Shown here in pieces: positions 1 through 7,435 of a stretch of DNA of 64,000 nucleotides. The position numbers were made by a program, and so were the translations under genes. The number at the start of each line of letters is the position of its first letter. Within the stretch, counting starts at the first letter, position 1. Source of the stretch: Candidatus Margulisiibacteriota bacterium (GTDB lineage Bacteria; Margulisbacteria; WOR-1; O2-12-FULL-45-9; XYB2-FULL-48-7); assembly GCA_041661965.1 (NCBI GenBank), contig JBAZTH010000003.1, positions 1-64,000 of the forward strand, given 5' to 3'. The notes beneath the pieces were generated by a model. The model did no database searches and was not told the DNA's origin. It was given only the letters and a program-made list of their open reading frames with translations.

Positions 1-2
1 TC

Positions 3-644
3 TCGATGCTTGCCTTGCCGTTCGGTCTCCTGATCAGCAAATGGATGGCGATCGAAGCGGCGGTCCGTTACCCACTGGTCCTTTTCATGATCATTATCGG
101 CAGTGCTCTGACGATCTTTTTCTGGGCCAAGTGGATCGGCCGGATCATAACTGCTTCGTATCATGAAGAATATAAGATCGAAAAGATCCCTTTCACCATG
201 ATGGGGACGATGTTGACCCTGGTGACCGGCGTGATCGTTCTTGGTTTATCGGCTGTGCCGCTCTATCAATTATTTGTCCGTCCGGTCGCGATGGCGGCTT
301 ACCAGCATGTCACGACCGTTGTTGCCGCTTGGCGGGTAATGCAATCGGTTGATAAATTTATGGAAGCGCCGCTCTTCGTCTGTTTATTCGTGGTTTTGGT
401 CGCGATCCTGCTGGCAATGAGAAGCATTAAAGAAAGTCATATCCGACCGCCCTTTCTCTGCGGTGAAAATGCCGAACAGAAAGAGACTAGCTTTGAGTTC
501 CGCAGTTTGGCCGATAAACGTGAGACCGCTTATCTTTCTTCGTATTATATGTCGCCGGTTTTCGGCGAGGATAAATTGACCAGCTGGTTCAATCCGCTGG
601 CGATCGCCTTAATTTTAATAATGTTTGGAGCGTTAATGATATGA
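3..644 (+). CDS. echA: Ech-like hydrogenase membrane subunit A, C-terminal part (cut by window edge)
   Basis: C-terminal part of the large NuoL/MrpD-type proton- or sodium-translocating subunit of a membrane-bound group 4 [NiFe] hydrogenase. The frame is open to the first base, so the true start lies outside the window. About 213 residues remain, with three to four hydrophobic helices and the segment RPPFLCGENAEQ, which resembles the cytoplasmic loop of EchA/HyfB-type proteins. Its stop overlaps the next start, and five further hydrogenase genes follow in Ech order. Family membership is firm; choosing Ech over Mbh or Hyf rests on the compact six-gene layout. Confidence 0.85.
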   Translation, partial: SMLALPFGLLISKWMAIEAAVRYPLVLFMIIIGSALTIFFWAKWIGRIITASYHEEYKIEKIPFTMMGTMLTLVTGVIVLGLSAVPLYQLFVRPVAMAAYQHVTTVVAAWRVMQSVDKFMEAPLFVCLFVVLVAILLAMRSIKESHIRPPFLCGENAEQKETSFEFRSLADKRETAYLSSYYMSPVFGEDKLTSWFNPLAIALILIMFGALMI

Positions 645-1504
645 TGTGGGAAGCGTGGTTTAAAATACTAGCGGTCCTGATCCTGGCGCCGATCGGCGGC
701 GCGGTCCTGATGGGGATCGACCGGATCTTGACCGCCCGCATGCAGCGCCGGGTCGGTCCGCCGCTCCTCCAGCCGATCTATGATGTTTTTAAACTGCTGG
801 GAAAAGAGCCGATCCTCCTTAACCGGATCCAGGTTATTTACGCTTTTCTCCATCTTGCCTTTATCGTTCTGTCGGTGATCTTTTTGGTCATGGGCCAAGA
901 CCTGCTGATGCTTTTGTTCATTATTGCTTTCGCTAATATTGCCCTGATCCTTGGCGGGATGTGCGTCCGCTCGCCTTACAGCCGGATCGGCAGCCAGCGC
1001 GAGATCCTCCAGATGGTCGCTTACGAACCGATCCTGGTCCTGATGGTCGTCGGGATCTACCTGGTCACCGGGAGTTTCCTGGCCAGCGACATTGCCGCTT
1101 CCGGGCGGCCGCTGTTATTTTCGCTTCCCTTGATCTTTATTGCTTTTCTATTAGTCTTGACGGTAAAACTGCAGAAATCTCCCTTTGATCTGGCGACCTC
1201 TCATCATGCCCACCAGGAGATCGTCAAAGGGATTACGATCGAGTATTCCGGCCCATACCTGGCGATCCTGGAGATCGCTTACTTTTATAAACTTGCCCTT
1301 CTGTTCATTATGTTGATGCTTTTCTGGCTCCCCAACATCTATATCGCGCTGGCGCTGGCCGCTGGTTGTTATTTCCTCGAGATCGTGATCGATAACGCGT
1401 TCGCCCGCTTGACCCCGATCTGGATGCTGCAATATATGTGGACGATCGGACTGGGGATGGCTTTTACCAATATCATCTGGCTTTATATGGGGAGAGGGTT
1501 ATGA
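641..1504 (+). CDS. echB: Ech-like hydrogenase membrane subunit B (NuoH/HycD family)
   Basis: Integral membrane subunit that anchors the hydrogenase catalytic arm and lines the ion path. The 287-residue protein is almost wholly hydrophobic with about eight helices, a usual length for EchB/HycD. Family signatures are RRVGPPLLQPIYDVFKL near the N-terminus, GSQREILQMVAYEP in the middle and ATSHHAHQEIVKG, the acidic/His loop typical of hydrogenase (rather than complex I) NuoH homologs. It overlaps its upstream neighbour by four bases, and its TGA overlaps the next start as ATGA, implying translational coupling. Confidence 0.92.
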   Translation: MMWEAWFKILAVLILAPIGGAVLMGIDRILTARMQRRVGPPLLQPIYDVFKLLGKEPILLNRIQVIYAFLHLAFIVLSVIFLVMGQDLLMLLFIIAFANIALILGGMCVRSPYSRIGSQREILQMVAYEPILVLMVVGIYLVTGSFLASDIAASGRPLLFSLPLIFIAFLLVLTVKLQKSPFDLATSHHAHQEIVKGITIEYSGPYLAILEIAYFYKLALLFIMLMLFWLPNIYIALALAAGCYFLEIVIDNAFARLTPIWMLQYMWTIGLGMAFTNIIWLYMGRGL

Positions 1505-1986
1505 CTAAATTAGCGAAATCACCGTGGGTAGTCCATTATAATTGCAATAGCTGTAACGGCTGCGACATTGAAATTGTCGCCTGTTTGACGCCGATGTACG
1601 ACCTGGAACGCTTCGGCATCCTCCACGTCGGCAATCCCAAGCACGCCGACGTCTTGTTGGTGACCGGTTCGGTCAACCACCGGAATGCCCGCGTTCTGCG
1701 TAACGTTTACGACCAAATGCCAAGTCCCAAAGTCGTGGTCGCCTTCGGGGTCTGTACTTCTTCCGGCGGGATCTTTGCCGATTGCTATAACGTTTATGGT
1801 GGGGTGGACAAGGTCATCCCGGTCGACGTTTTTGTCCCGGGCTGCCCGCCGCGGCCGGAAGCGATGATCGATGGCATCGTCAAAGCGGCCGCCAAACTGG
1901 AAGCGCTACGCGGCGGAGCGGCTAAGGGTGGGGCGGAGAAGCCGAAAGTTTTCATGGTCCCACCGGCGCCAAAGGAGCAGGCATGA
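1501..1986 (+). CDS. echC: [NiFe] hydrogenase small subunit (NuoB family)
   Basis: Small electron-transfer subunit carrying the proximal [4Fe-4S] cluster that passes electrons between the NiFe site and the ferredoxin-like subunit. Cluster ligands are visible in NSCNGCDIE near the N-terminus, FGVCTSSGG in the middle and FVPGCPPRPEAM near the end. I use the ATG that overlaps the upstream TGA, giving 161 residues; an in-frame start 63 bases upstream would add a tail lying inside echB and is unlikely. A Lys/Ala/Pro-rich tail of about 25 residues follows the conserved core. Group 4 small subunits are this short because they lack the extra clusters of uptake hydrogenases. Confidence 0.92.
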   Translation: MTKLAKSPWVVHYNCNSCNGCDIEIVACLTPMYDLERFGILHVGNPKHADVLLVTGSVNHRNARVLRNVYDQMPSPKVVVAFGVCTSSGGIFADCYNVYGGVDKVIPVDVFVPGCPPRPEAMIDGIVKAAAKLEALRGGAAKGGAEKPKVFMVPPAPKEQA

Positions 1987-2369
1987 TCAACGCGGAAGTT
2001 AAAGCCATTACCAAAGAGACCCTCAAAGCCGAAGTCAAAGCCAAGATCGACGGCGGGAATCGTTTCGTGACGATGACCTGTGTCGATACCGGCACCGATT
2101 TCGATATCTACTATCATTTCGATCTTAATTACCAGCTCTCGAACTTGCAGTTAAAGCTGGCTTACGGCGAAGTCTTACCGAGCGTCGCCGAGATCACTTT
2201 CCCGGCGGTCCTGGTCGAGAACGAGATCAAGGACCTTTTTGGGATCGAGGTTTCCGACCTGCCGATCGATTACCAGGGGCGCTTTGTCCTGTCGGAAGGT
2301 TCCCCTAAAGCGCCGATGACCAAAAACTGCGGGATGGCGCTCGATGTCCGCGTGAAAGAGGAGAAATAA
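1983..2369 (+). CDS. echD: Ech-like hydrogenase subunit D (NuoC family)
   Basis: Soluble 128-residue NuoC-like subunit that packs against the catalytic large subunit. The conserved core FPAVLVENEIKDLFGIEV followed by DYQGRFVL matches the ExxDxFGI motif of the NuoC/HycE-N family. It overlaps the preceding gene as ATGA, and its stop overlaps the next start as TAATG. It has no metal ligands and is likely structural. Separate genes for subunits D and E, rather than a fused HycE, point to the Ech-type arrangement. Confidence 0.88.
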   Translation: MINAEVKAITKETLKAEVKAKIDGGNRFVTMTCVDTGTDFDIYYHFDLNYQLSNLQLKLAYGEVLPSVAEITFPAVLVENEIKDLFGIEVSDLPIDYQGRFVLSEGSPKAPMTKNCGMALDVRVKEEK

Positions 2370-3448
2370 TGGTCAACACAACCTTAATACCATTTGGCCC
2401 CCAACATCCGGTCCTGCCGGAGCCGATCCAGCTTCGCCTGGTCTTGGAAGACGAGAAGGTCGTTGAGGCTTTGCCGGCGATCGGTTATATTCATCGGGGC
2501 TTGGAGAAAGTCGCCGAGAAAAAAGATTTCATCCAGACAACTTATATCGCGGAGCGGATCTGCGGGATCTGCAGTTTTATCCATTCTCTTTGCTATTGCC
2601 AGGGGATCGAGACGATCATGGGGATCGAAGTTCCCGACCGGGCGAAATATCTCCGGGTCATCTGGAGCGAAGTTCATCGTATCCACAGCCATCTCTTATT
2701 TCTCGGCTTGCTGGCCGATGCTTTCGGGTTTGAGAACCTTTTCATGCAGAGTTGGCGCTGCCGCGAATACGTTCTCGATATCATGGAGAAGACCGCCGGT
2801 GCCCGCGTAATGCTTGGGACCTGCCAGATCGGCGGGGTCAAACGGGATATTCCGGATGACCTACTTAAAGAAACGCTTAAGACTTTGGACCTTTTGGAAA
2901 AAGAATTTACCGAATTTATCCCGGGCTTCCTCAACGACTACAGCATCAAGAAACGGCTGGTCGGGGTCGGGGTCCTCTCTAAAGAGAAGGCCCACGTTCT
3001 CGGAGCGGTCGGTCCGGTTGCCAGGGCGAGCGGGGTGGAGATGGATTTCCGGACGACCGGCTACGCCGCTTACAAAGAACTGGGCTTTAAGATGGTCGTT
3101 GAACAGACCGGCGATGCCTACGGCCGGATGAAGGTCAGGCTTCTTGAGATGTACGAATCGATGCGCCTGGTCCGGGCAGCGATCAACAAGCTCCCGGCCG
3201 GTCCGTTATCGGTCGAAGTGAAGGGGAACCCTAACGGCGAATACGCCTCCCGGGTCGAACAGCCGCGGGGCGAGGTGGTCTATTTCCTCAAAGCGAACGG
3301 GACCAAGAACCTGGACCGCTTCCGGGTCAGAACCCCGACCTTTGCCAACCTGGCGCCGCTCCTGCAAATGCTCCCCAACTGCCAGCTCTCTGACGTGCCG
3401 GTGATCGTTATTTCGATCGATCCCTGCATCAGTTGTACGGAGAGATAA
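2369..3448 (+). CDS. echE: [NiFe] hydrogenase large (catalytic) subunit
   Basis: Catalytic subunit that makes or oxidises H2 at the NiFe site. The N-terminal nickel motif is RICGIC (Cys65, Cys68). The C-terminal motif is DPCISCTER (Cys353, Cys356), after which the protein ends. Nothing follows that motif, so this subunit probably needs no protease processing, a property known for some group 4 enzymes. The length of 359 residues suits EchE. Electrons would come from reduced ferredoxin, which the pyruvate:ferredoxin oxidoreductase at 17142-20110 could supply; that link is inference. No hyp maturation genes lie in this window. Confidence 0.95.
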   Translation: MVNTTLIPFGPQHPVLPEPIQLRLVLEDEKVVEALPAIGYIHRGLEKVAEKKDFIQTTYIAERICGICSFIHSLCYCQGIETIMGIEVPDRAKYLRVIWSEVHRIHSHLLFLGLLADAFGFENLFMQSWRCREYVLDIMEKTAGARVMLGTCQIGGVKRDIPDDLLKETLKTLDLLEKEFTEFIPGFLNDYSIKKRLVGVGVLSKEKAHVLGAVGPVARASGVEMDFRTTGYAAYKELGFKMVVEQTGDAYGRMKVRLLEMYESMRLVRAAINKLPAGPLSVEVKGNPNGEYASRVEQPRGEVVYFLKANGTKNLDRFRVRTPTFANLAPLLQMLPNCQLSDVPVIVISIDPCISCTER

Positions 3449-3747
3449 TGGTAAATTTACTGAAGCTTATTTTTAAAAATTTGTTCCGCCGGCCGGCGAC
3501 CAGGCTTTATCCTTTTGTGAAGCGGGAGCCGTTCAAAGGGGGGCGTTTCAGTCTCGATATGGACCCGGCGATCTGCATTTACTGCGGGATCTGCCAGCGC
3601 CGTTGTCCGACCGACGCGATAGTCGTTACCCGGGAACCAAAAACGTGGACGATGGACCCATATCGCTGTATTATTTGCGGTTACTGCGCGGAAGTCTGCC
3701 CCAAAAAGTGCATCTACATGAGGAATACCTCGGTCGAAGTAAAGTAA
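3448..3747 (+). CDS. echF: Hydrogenase 2[4Fe-4S] ferredoxin-type subunit
   Basis: Polyferredoxin-like subunit that exchanges electrons with soluble ferredoxin. Two CxxCxxCxxxC motifs are complete: Cys43, 46, 49, 53 and Cys74, 77, 80, 84 of 99 residues. The N-terminal 35 residues are basic and partly hydrophobic, as in EchF/HycF proteins that dock on the membrane arm. I take the ATG overlapping the upstream TAA; a TTG 15 bases earlier is possible but unneeded. It closes the six-gene hydrogenase set. Confidence 0.92.
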   Translation: MVNLLKLIFKNLFRRPATRLYPFVKREPFKGGRFSLDMDPAICIYCGICQRRCPTDAIVVTREPKTWTMDPYRCIICGYCAEVCPKKCIYMRNTSVEVK

Positions 3748-3749
3748 AC

Positions 3750-4394
3750 ATGGATAGTTTCGAGCGCCTCCGACTGGAAATGGTCGAGGACCAGCTCGTT
3801 TCGCGCGGCATCAAAGAGCCCAAAGTTTTGGCTGTCTTTCGCCGCGTTCCTCGCCACGAATTTATTCCCGCCCAATACCGGGCAGCCGCTTACGATGACT
3901 TCCCCCTGCCGATAGGAGGAGAACAGACGATCTCCCAGCCATATATTGTTGCCCTGATAACTGAAATGATGGAGATAAGTAAAGAAGACAAGATTTTGGA
4001 GATTGGGACCGGATCGGGTTATCATACGGCGATTTTGGCTGAACTTTGCCGCCGGGTCTACACGATGGAACGGATAGAATCGTTATCGCTGGGGGCGAGA
4101 GAGGTTCTAGTAAAGCTCGGTTATACCAACATCGAATTTGTTTCCGGGGACGGCACCGAAGGCTATCTTGAAGCGGCGCCGTACAATCGGATCGTTGTCG
4201 GTGCTGGCTGTCCCGACGTTCCGCCCCCGCTTCTTGAACAACTGGCCGAGGGAGGAAAGCTCCTGGTTCCGGTGGGGGATAGGTATTTGCAAAGATTAAC
4301 GGTGGTGACAAAAAATCAGGGGAAAATCTCCAGGGAGAAAACGATCGATTGCCGGTTTGTGCCGCTTATCGGTAAATATGGCTGGCAAGATTAA
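3750..4394 (+). CDS. pcm: Protein-L-isoaspartate O-methyltransferase
   Basis: Repairs isomerised aspartyl residues in aged proteins by SAM-dependent methylation. The start two bases after the hydrogenase stop gives 214 residues, a standard length. The family motif GGEQTISQPYIVA appears near residue 57, the SAM loop is LEIGTGSGYHTA, and the conserved late segment PLIGKYGW ends the protein. The tight spacing suggests it shares the hydrogenase transcript. A longer in-frame reading starting inside echF is spurious because it is antisense to no family signal. Confidence 0.92.
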   Translation: MDSFERLRLEMVEDQLVSRGIKEPKVLAVFRRVPRHEFIPAQYRAAAYDDFPLPIGGEQTISQPYIVALITEMMEISKEDKILEIGTGSGYHTAILAELCRRVYTMERIESLSLGAREVLVKLGYTNIEFVSGDGTEGYLEAAPYNRIVVGAGCPDVPPPLLEQLAEGGKLLVPVGDRYLQRLTVVTKNQGKISREKTIDCRFVPLIGKYGWQD

Positions 4395-4398
4395 AAAA

Positions 4399-4472
4399 TC
4401 GGGGTGATAGGATTTGAACCTACGACCTCCTGGTCCCAAACCAGGCGCTCTACCAAGCTAAGCTACACCCCG
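4399..4472 (-). tRNA. tRNA-Pro (TGG)
   Basis: Cloverleaf read by eye on the minus strand. The acceptor stem is CGGGGTG/CACCCCG with discriminator A, the D-arm contains GCTT..GAGC-type pairing, the anticodon stem is CCTGG/CCAGG around loop TTTGGGA (anticodon TGG), and the T-loop is TTCAAAT. CCA is not encoded; a T-run follows directly and may end transcription. Confidence 0.95.
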
Positions 4473-4507
4473 TAATCCGCCTGTGGCGGCAAACACAGAA
4501 AAACCGA

Positions 4508-4538
4508 GGAAACCGCGACGATACTGTCGCAGGTTTCC
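4508..4538. repeat. Dispersed 31-bp hairpin repeat, copy 1
   Basis: Imperfect inverted repeat: ggaaacc-gcgac, loop gatact, gtcgc-a-ggtttcc, giving a 12-pair stem with one bulge. It is identical base for base to the copy at 6790-6820. It lies between tRNA-Pro and the small ORF at 4645. A separate short hairpin CCGCC-TGT-GGCGG sits just before it at 4477-4489. Confidence 0.85.
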
Positions 4539-4591
4539 GATCAAAGTTTAACATGGATTATAGACGTGGTCAAACAAGGCTGAAAAATTGA

Positions 4592-4623
4592 GTGAAATTT
4601 TTACTGTAGGGGAACGATAAATA
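4592..4623 (+). promoter_or_regulatory. Sigma-28-like promoter before small ORF
   Basis: GTGAAATT (4592-4599), 15 bases, CGATAAATA (4615-4623). This is the same two-box pattern and exact spacing found before the kinases and the FGE-fold operon. It points rightward into a region whose only candidate is the 38-codon ORF at 4645. Confidence 0.7.
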
Positions 4624-4644
4624 AGTGGCTGGAGTATCCGTGAC

Positions 4645-4761
4645 ATGCTCGATCTGATTTCCCTCACCGGGATCAACCTGCTAGACGATATTTCAGCCTT
4701 TACTTTATCTATTATACCTCTTTTTGGCCGATCTGTCAATCTAAGGGTGAGGACGGGTTAA
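4645..4761 (+). CDS. Small hypothetical protein (38 aa) behind a sigma-28-like promoter
   Basis: An unrecognised 38-codon ORF beginning MLDLISLTGINLL and ending NLRVRTG, with a hydrophobic, helix-prone first two thirds and a basic tail. Three things support it: a sigma-28-like promoter about 22 bases upstream, a GGAG ribosome site 10 bases before the ATG, and no other gene on this strand. Its stop overlaps the convergent trxB stop by four bases. It could be a membrane-active small protein, or the transcript could be a non-coding or antisense RNA to the trxB end. Confidence 0.4.
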   Translation: MLDLISLTGINLLDDISAFTLSIIPLFGRSVNLRVRTG

Positions 4762-5729
4762 TGCCCTTTTTCGATGAATTCCCGGGCGGAATTGGCGGCA
4801 ATCGCCCCATCGGCGGCGGCGGTAACTACCTGGCGGAGCGATTTAGCCCGAATATCACCGGCGGCGAAGATCCCGGGGGCCGAAGTTTTCATGTTTTCAT
4901 CCGTAATAATGAAACCGCGCTCATCCAATTTGACGACCCCTTTGACCGCTTCGACGTTGGGGTGGTAGCCGATATACACAAAAACCCCGTCAGTTTGGAC
5001 CGTTGATTTTTTGTTGCTTACCAGGTCCTTGAGCACGATCCCGGTCACGGTCTTATCCCCGATGATCTCTTCAACGGTTGAATGCCAGTGAAAATAGATC
5101 TTGGGGTGGCTTTGCGCTTTTTCGGCAACGATCCGGTCGGCCCGCAGTTCGTCGCGCCGGTGGATGATCGAAACTTTGCCGGCGTAGCGGGTCAAAAAGA
5201 GCGCTTCTTCCACGGCCGAATTGCCGCCCCCGACCACGACGATGTTTTTGTCCTGGTAAAACGCGCCGTCGCAAACCGCGCAATAGGAGACCCCCCGGCC
5301 GGTGAAGGTCTCTTCGCCCGGGACCCCCAGCTTGGCCGGTTCGGACCCGGTGGCGACGATCACCGCTTTGGCGAAATGGGCCTGTCCGTCGACGGTGACT
5401 TCCCGAAAATGCTTGCCGTTTTTGACCCCAACCGCGCGCCCCCAAATGATTTTCGGAAAGAGCTTTTTGATCTGGTTCTCCAACCGCTGGGCCAGCTCCT
5501 GTCCGGAGATCCCGTCGGGGAAGCCGGGGTAGTTATCGATCTGATAGGTGGTGGAGGCCAGCCCGCCCAGGATCATTTTTTCGATCAGCAGGACGTTAAG
5601 CCTGGCCCGCAGGGCGTAAAGGGCGGCGGTCATGCCGGCCGGCCCGCCGCCGATAATGATCAGATCGTAAGGCTTTTGCTCTTCAATGATGATCGACTGC
5701 TGCGGTTTGGTTTGTAATTTTGTCGGCAT
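4758..5729 (-). CDS. trxB: Thioredoxin reductase
   Basis: FAD- and NADPH-dependent disulfide reductase that keeps thioredoxin reduced. The 323 residues contain the FAD motif GGGPAG (27-32), the redox-active CAVC (Cys150, Cys153), the NADPH motif GGGNSAVEEA near 167 and the C-terminal GDIRAKSLRQVVTAAADG signature. An N-terminal extension of about 20 residues precedes the FAD fold. It is last in a minus-strand run with lptC, starting one base after the lptC stop. Functional assignment is secure, although a ferredoxin-dependent variant cannot be excluded by eye. Confidence 0.95.
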   Translation of the reverse strand: MPTKLQTKPQQSIIIEEQKPYDLIIIGGGPAGMTAALYALRARLNVLLIEKMILGGLASTTYQIDNYPGFPDGISGQELAQRLENQIKKLFPKIIWGRAVGVKNGKHFREVTVDGQAHFAKAVIVATGSEPAKLGVPGEETFTGRGVSYCAVCDGAFYQDKNIVVVGGGNSAVEEALFLTRYAGKVSIIHRRDELRADRIVAEKAQSHPKIYFHWHSTVEEIIGDKTVTGIVLKDLVSNKKSTVQTDGVFVYIGYHPNVEAVKGVVKLDERGFIITDENMKTSAPGIFAAGDIRAKSLRQVVTAAADGAIAANSAREFIEKGH

Positions 5730-5730
5730 A

Positions 5731-6735
5731 TTATTTGTTGATGATCAGCTTGCTTTTTCCGACCAGGGAGATCTTCCGGTCCTTGAGCGAGACCCTGACC
5801 TGGTCGCTGGTCAGCTTGTTGGTCCCTTGCTCGGCCCGCGAATTGCCGAAAAGGATAATGTTCTGGTCGTCGGTAAAGTAGTCGGCGGCGTCTCCCCAGG
5901 CGTTGATGTCGCGATAAGCGATCCGGACCTCGTTCTTAAGCTTTAATTTCTTTTTCTGTTGGTAATATTGGACCGCTTTGGCGGTGACCCTGGCGTCCTG
6001 CCAGCTGATGCGCGGGTTGCCGTTGGCGGTAAAGATATCCTGCGCGCCGGTCACGCTGAATGTCTCGGCTTCCAGGGTGAGCGGAATACTGCCGGCCGGC
6101 GCGATGACTATTTTCGGCGAGCCGGACAGGGTCATCATTTTAAATTCGACGTCGCCGCTCAAGGTCTCGGCGTAAGCGGAGGCGTCCCCCTTGTTCAGCA
6201 TAATTCCCCCCTGGCAGAGGAGTTTTTGGTCGGCCAGCCGCCAGCGGAGATTCTTGGCCTTGAACCAGTAACCGAGCCCTTTTTTGTATTCCTTGGGGAA
6301 AGAAAAGAACGAGAGCTTGCCGGTCCTGATCGAACTAAGCAGCTGGTTGATCTTGCCGGCGGAGGCCAGGTCGTAGCCGACCGGATTGTCGAGATAGATC
6401 TCTTTCTTGTCTTTTTCCCAGAGGGCGGCGGGGGAGGAGAAGCGCAAGACCGGTTTTCCTTTATTAAAGAAAGTCCCTTCCACGTTTTGCAGGGCGGCGA
6501 TCCCGGCATTTTTATTGAGCATGCCGGTGTCGGCTTCCAATTGCCAGTATTTGACCCCGTTGACGACCTCTTCGACCGTGACTTTTTTGAAGATCAGGTC
6601 GGCTTTCTTTTCCTGTTCCTTCAGAGAGTTATAGATCCGGCTGGAGACGTCCTCCTTCGGGACGAAGATCGCCCAGTAGAAGATCCAGACGAAAAAGACC
6701 ACCGCCAGGATCGGTATTAAAGTTTTAAATCTCAT
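5731..6735 (-). CDS. lptC: LptC-like LPS export protein
   Basis: Single-span inner-membrane protein with periplasmic LptC/OstA-type beta-jellyroll. One transmembrane helix (about residues 7-27) is followed by the LptC-like stretch with YWQLEADTG and further repeats such as LTLEAETFSVTGAQD and LKNEVRIAYRD. At 334 residues it is about twice the E. coli LptC length, consistent with an LptC domain joined to an LptA/OstA-like domain. It would bridge LptB2FG to the outer membrane. The adjoining heptose genes hldE and gmhB support an LPS role. The exact domain boundary is uncertain. Confidence 0.75.
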   Translation of the reverse strand: MRFKTLIPILAVVFFVWIFYWAIFVPKEDVSSRIYNSLKEQEKKADLIFKKVTVEEVVNGVKYWQLEADTGMLNKNAGIAALQNVEGTFFNKGKPVLRFSSPAALWEKDKKEIYLDNPVGYDLASAGKINQLLSSIRTGKLSFFSFPKEYKKGLGYWFKAKNLRWRLADQKLLCQGGIMLNKGDASAYAETLSGDVEFKMMTLSGSPKIVIAPAGSIPLTLEAETFSVTGAQDIFTANGNPRISWQDARVTAKAVQYYQQKKKLKLKNEVRIAYRDINAWGDAADYFTDDQNIILFGNSRAEQGTNKLTSDQVRVSLKDRKISLVGKSKLIINK

Positions 6736-6756
6736 AAAATTTAGTTAACTCCCCGA

Positions 6757-6784
6757 ATAACCGCGCAATTAATTGCGCGGTTAT
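6757..6784. repeat. Perfect 28-bp palindrome
   Basis: ataaccgcgcaatt followed by its exact reverse complement. It lies between the lptC start and the TPR gene stop, just beyond the 31-bp hairpin repeat. It could be an operator for lptC or a terminator for the TPR/hldE transcript; no T-run clearly follows on either strand. Confidence 0.8.
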
Positions 6785-6789
6785 AGCAA

Positions 6790-6820
6790 GGAAACCGCGA
6801 CGATACTGTCGCAGGTTTCC
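6790..6820. repeat. Dispersed 31-bp hairpin repeat, copy 2
   Basis: Identical to 4508-4538. Here it starts three bases beyond the stop codon of the minus-strand TPR gene, the position of a transcript 3' end. Two identical 31-mers with internal dyad symmetry suggest a REP-like family or a conserved 3'-end structure. Confidence 0.85.
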
Positions 6821-6823
6821 ATT

Positions 6824-7435
6824 TTAGTATCCCAACGCCCTCAACCTGACCGCTTCCATGGTTTCCAGGAAGCCTTTCCATTTGTCCCCTTTACGGTTGT
6901 AGCCTTCCCCCAGCAGCAGGTGGAGCGCGGCGACGTTGCTGTCGATCGCCAGCCCTTTTTTGGTGACCTCCATGGCGGTGTCGGTTTCGTTGAGTTCCCC
7001 GTAGATCAGCGCCTGGTAGCCGTAACCCCAGACGTTATAAGGATCGATCTTGAGGACATTTTCCAGTTCCCGGATCGCTTCTTTTTTCCGTTCGTTGAAG
7101 TAGTAGGCGAAGGCAAGGCGGAAGCGGAGCCGCCAGTCGCTGGGACTGTCGGTGACTTTTTTCTCGTACATTTCCAGCCCCTTTTTCTTAAACGAAGGGT
7201 CTAGTTCGACGGTCTTTTTAAGGTTGTTCCAGCCGTCCTGCAGGTTGTTAGTGTAAGCCATGGTGATCGCCAGATCGAAGCGGGTAGCGGCATCGTTCGG
7301 ATTGGCCTTGACCGCCGCTTGTTTGGTCTCCAGCTCTTTCTGCAGTTCGGGCGTGATCCGCCAGGCCTGGGCGGAAAAAGCTGTAAGCAGTAAGCAGCAA
7401 GCGGTAAGCAAAAACAAGCCTCTTTTTATATTCAT
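6824..7435 (-). CDS. Secreted tetratricopeptide-repeat protein
   Basis: A 203-residue periplasmic or outer-membrane-associated TPR protein of unknown partner. The N-terminal signal peptide (basic start, hydrophobic core, AQA cleavage site near residue 24) is clear. TPR-like helix pairs follow, with segments such as DAATRFDLAITMAYTNN, WRLRFRLAFAYYF, NVWGYGYQALIYGEL and VAALHLLLGEGYNRKGD. It overlaps hldE by four bases (ATGA) and is therefore coupled to LPS heptose synthesis. Its C-terminus ends right at the 31-bp hairpin. Confidence 0.8.
   Translation of the reverse strand: MNIKRGLFLLTACCLLLTAFSAQAWRITPELQKELETKQAAVKANPNDAATRFDLAITMAYTNNLQDGWNNLKKTVELDPSFKKKGLEMYEKKVTDSPSDWRLRFRLAFAYYFNERKKEAIRELENVLKIDPYNVWGYGYQALIYGELNETDTAMEVTKKGLAIDSNVAALHLLLGEGYNRKGDKWKGFLETMEAVRLRALGY

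Noticed and set aside
4548..4739. 63-codon minus-strand frame between tRNA-Pro and trxB
   Set aside because: No ribosome site or recognisable motif; the opposite strand carries a better-supported promoter and small ORF.
5082..6720. Long plus-strand open frames (211 and 253 codons) opposite trxB and lptC
   Set aside because: They mirror well-supported minus-strand genes, have Pro/Arg/Gly-rich shadow composition and show no motif or ribosome site.
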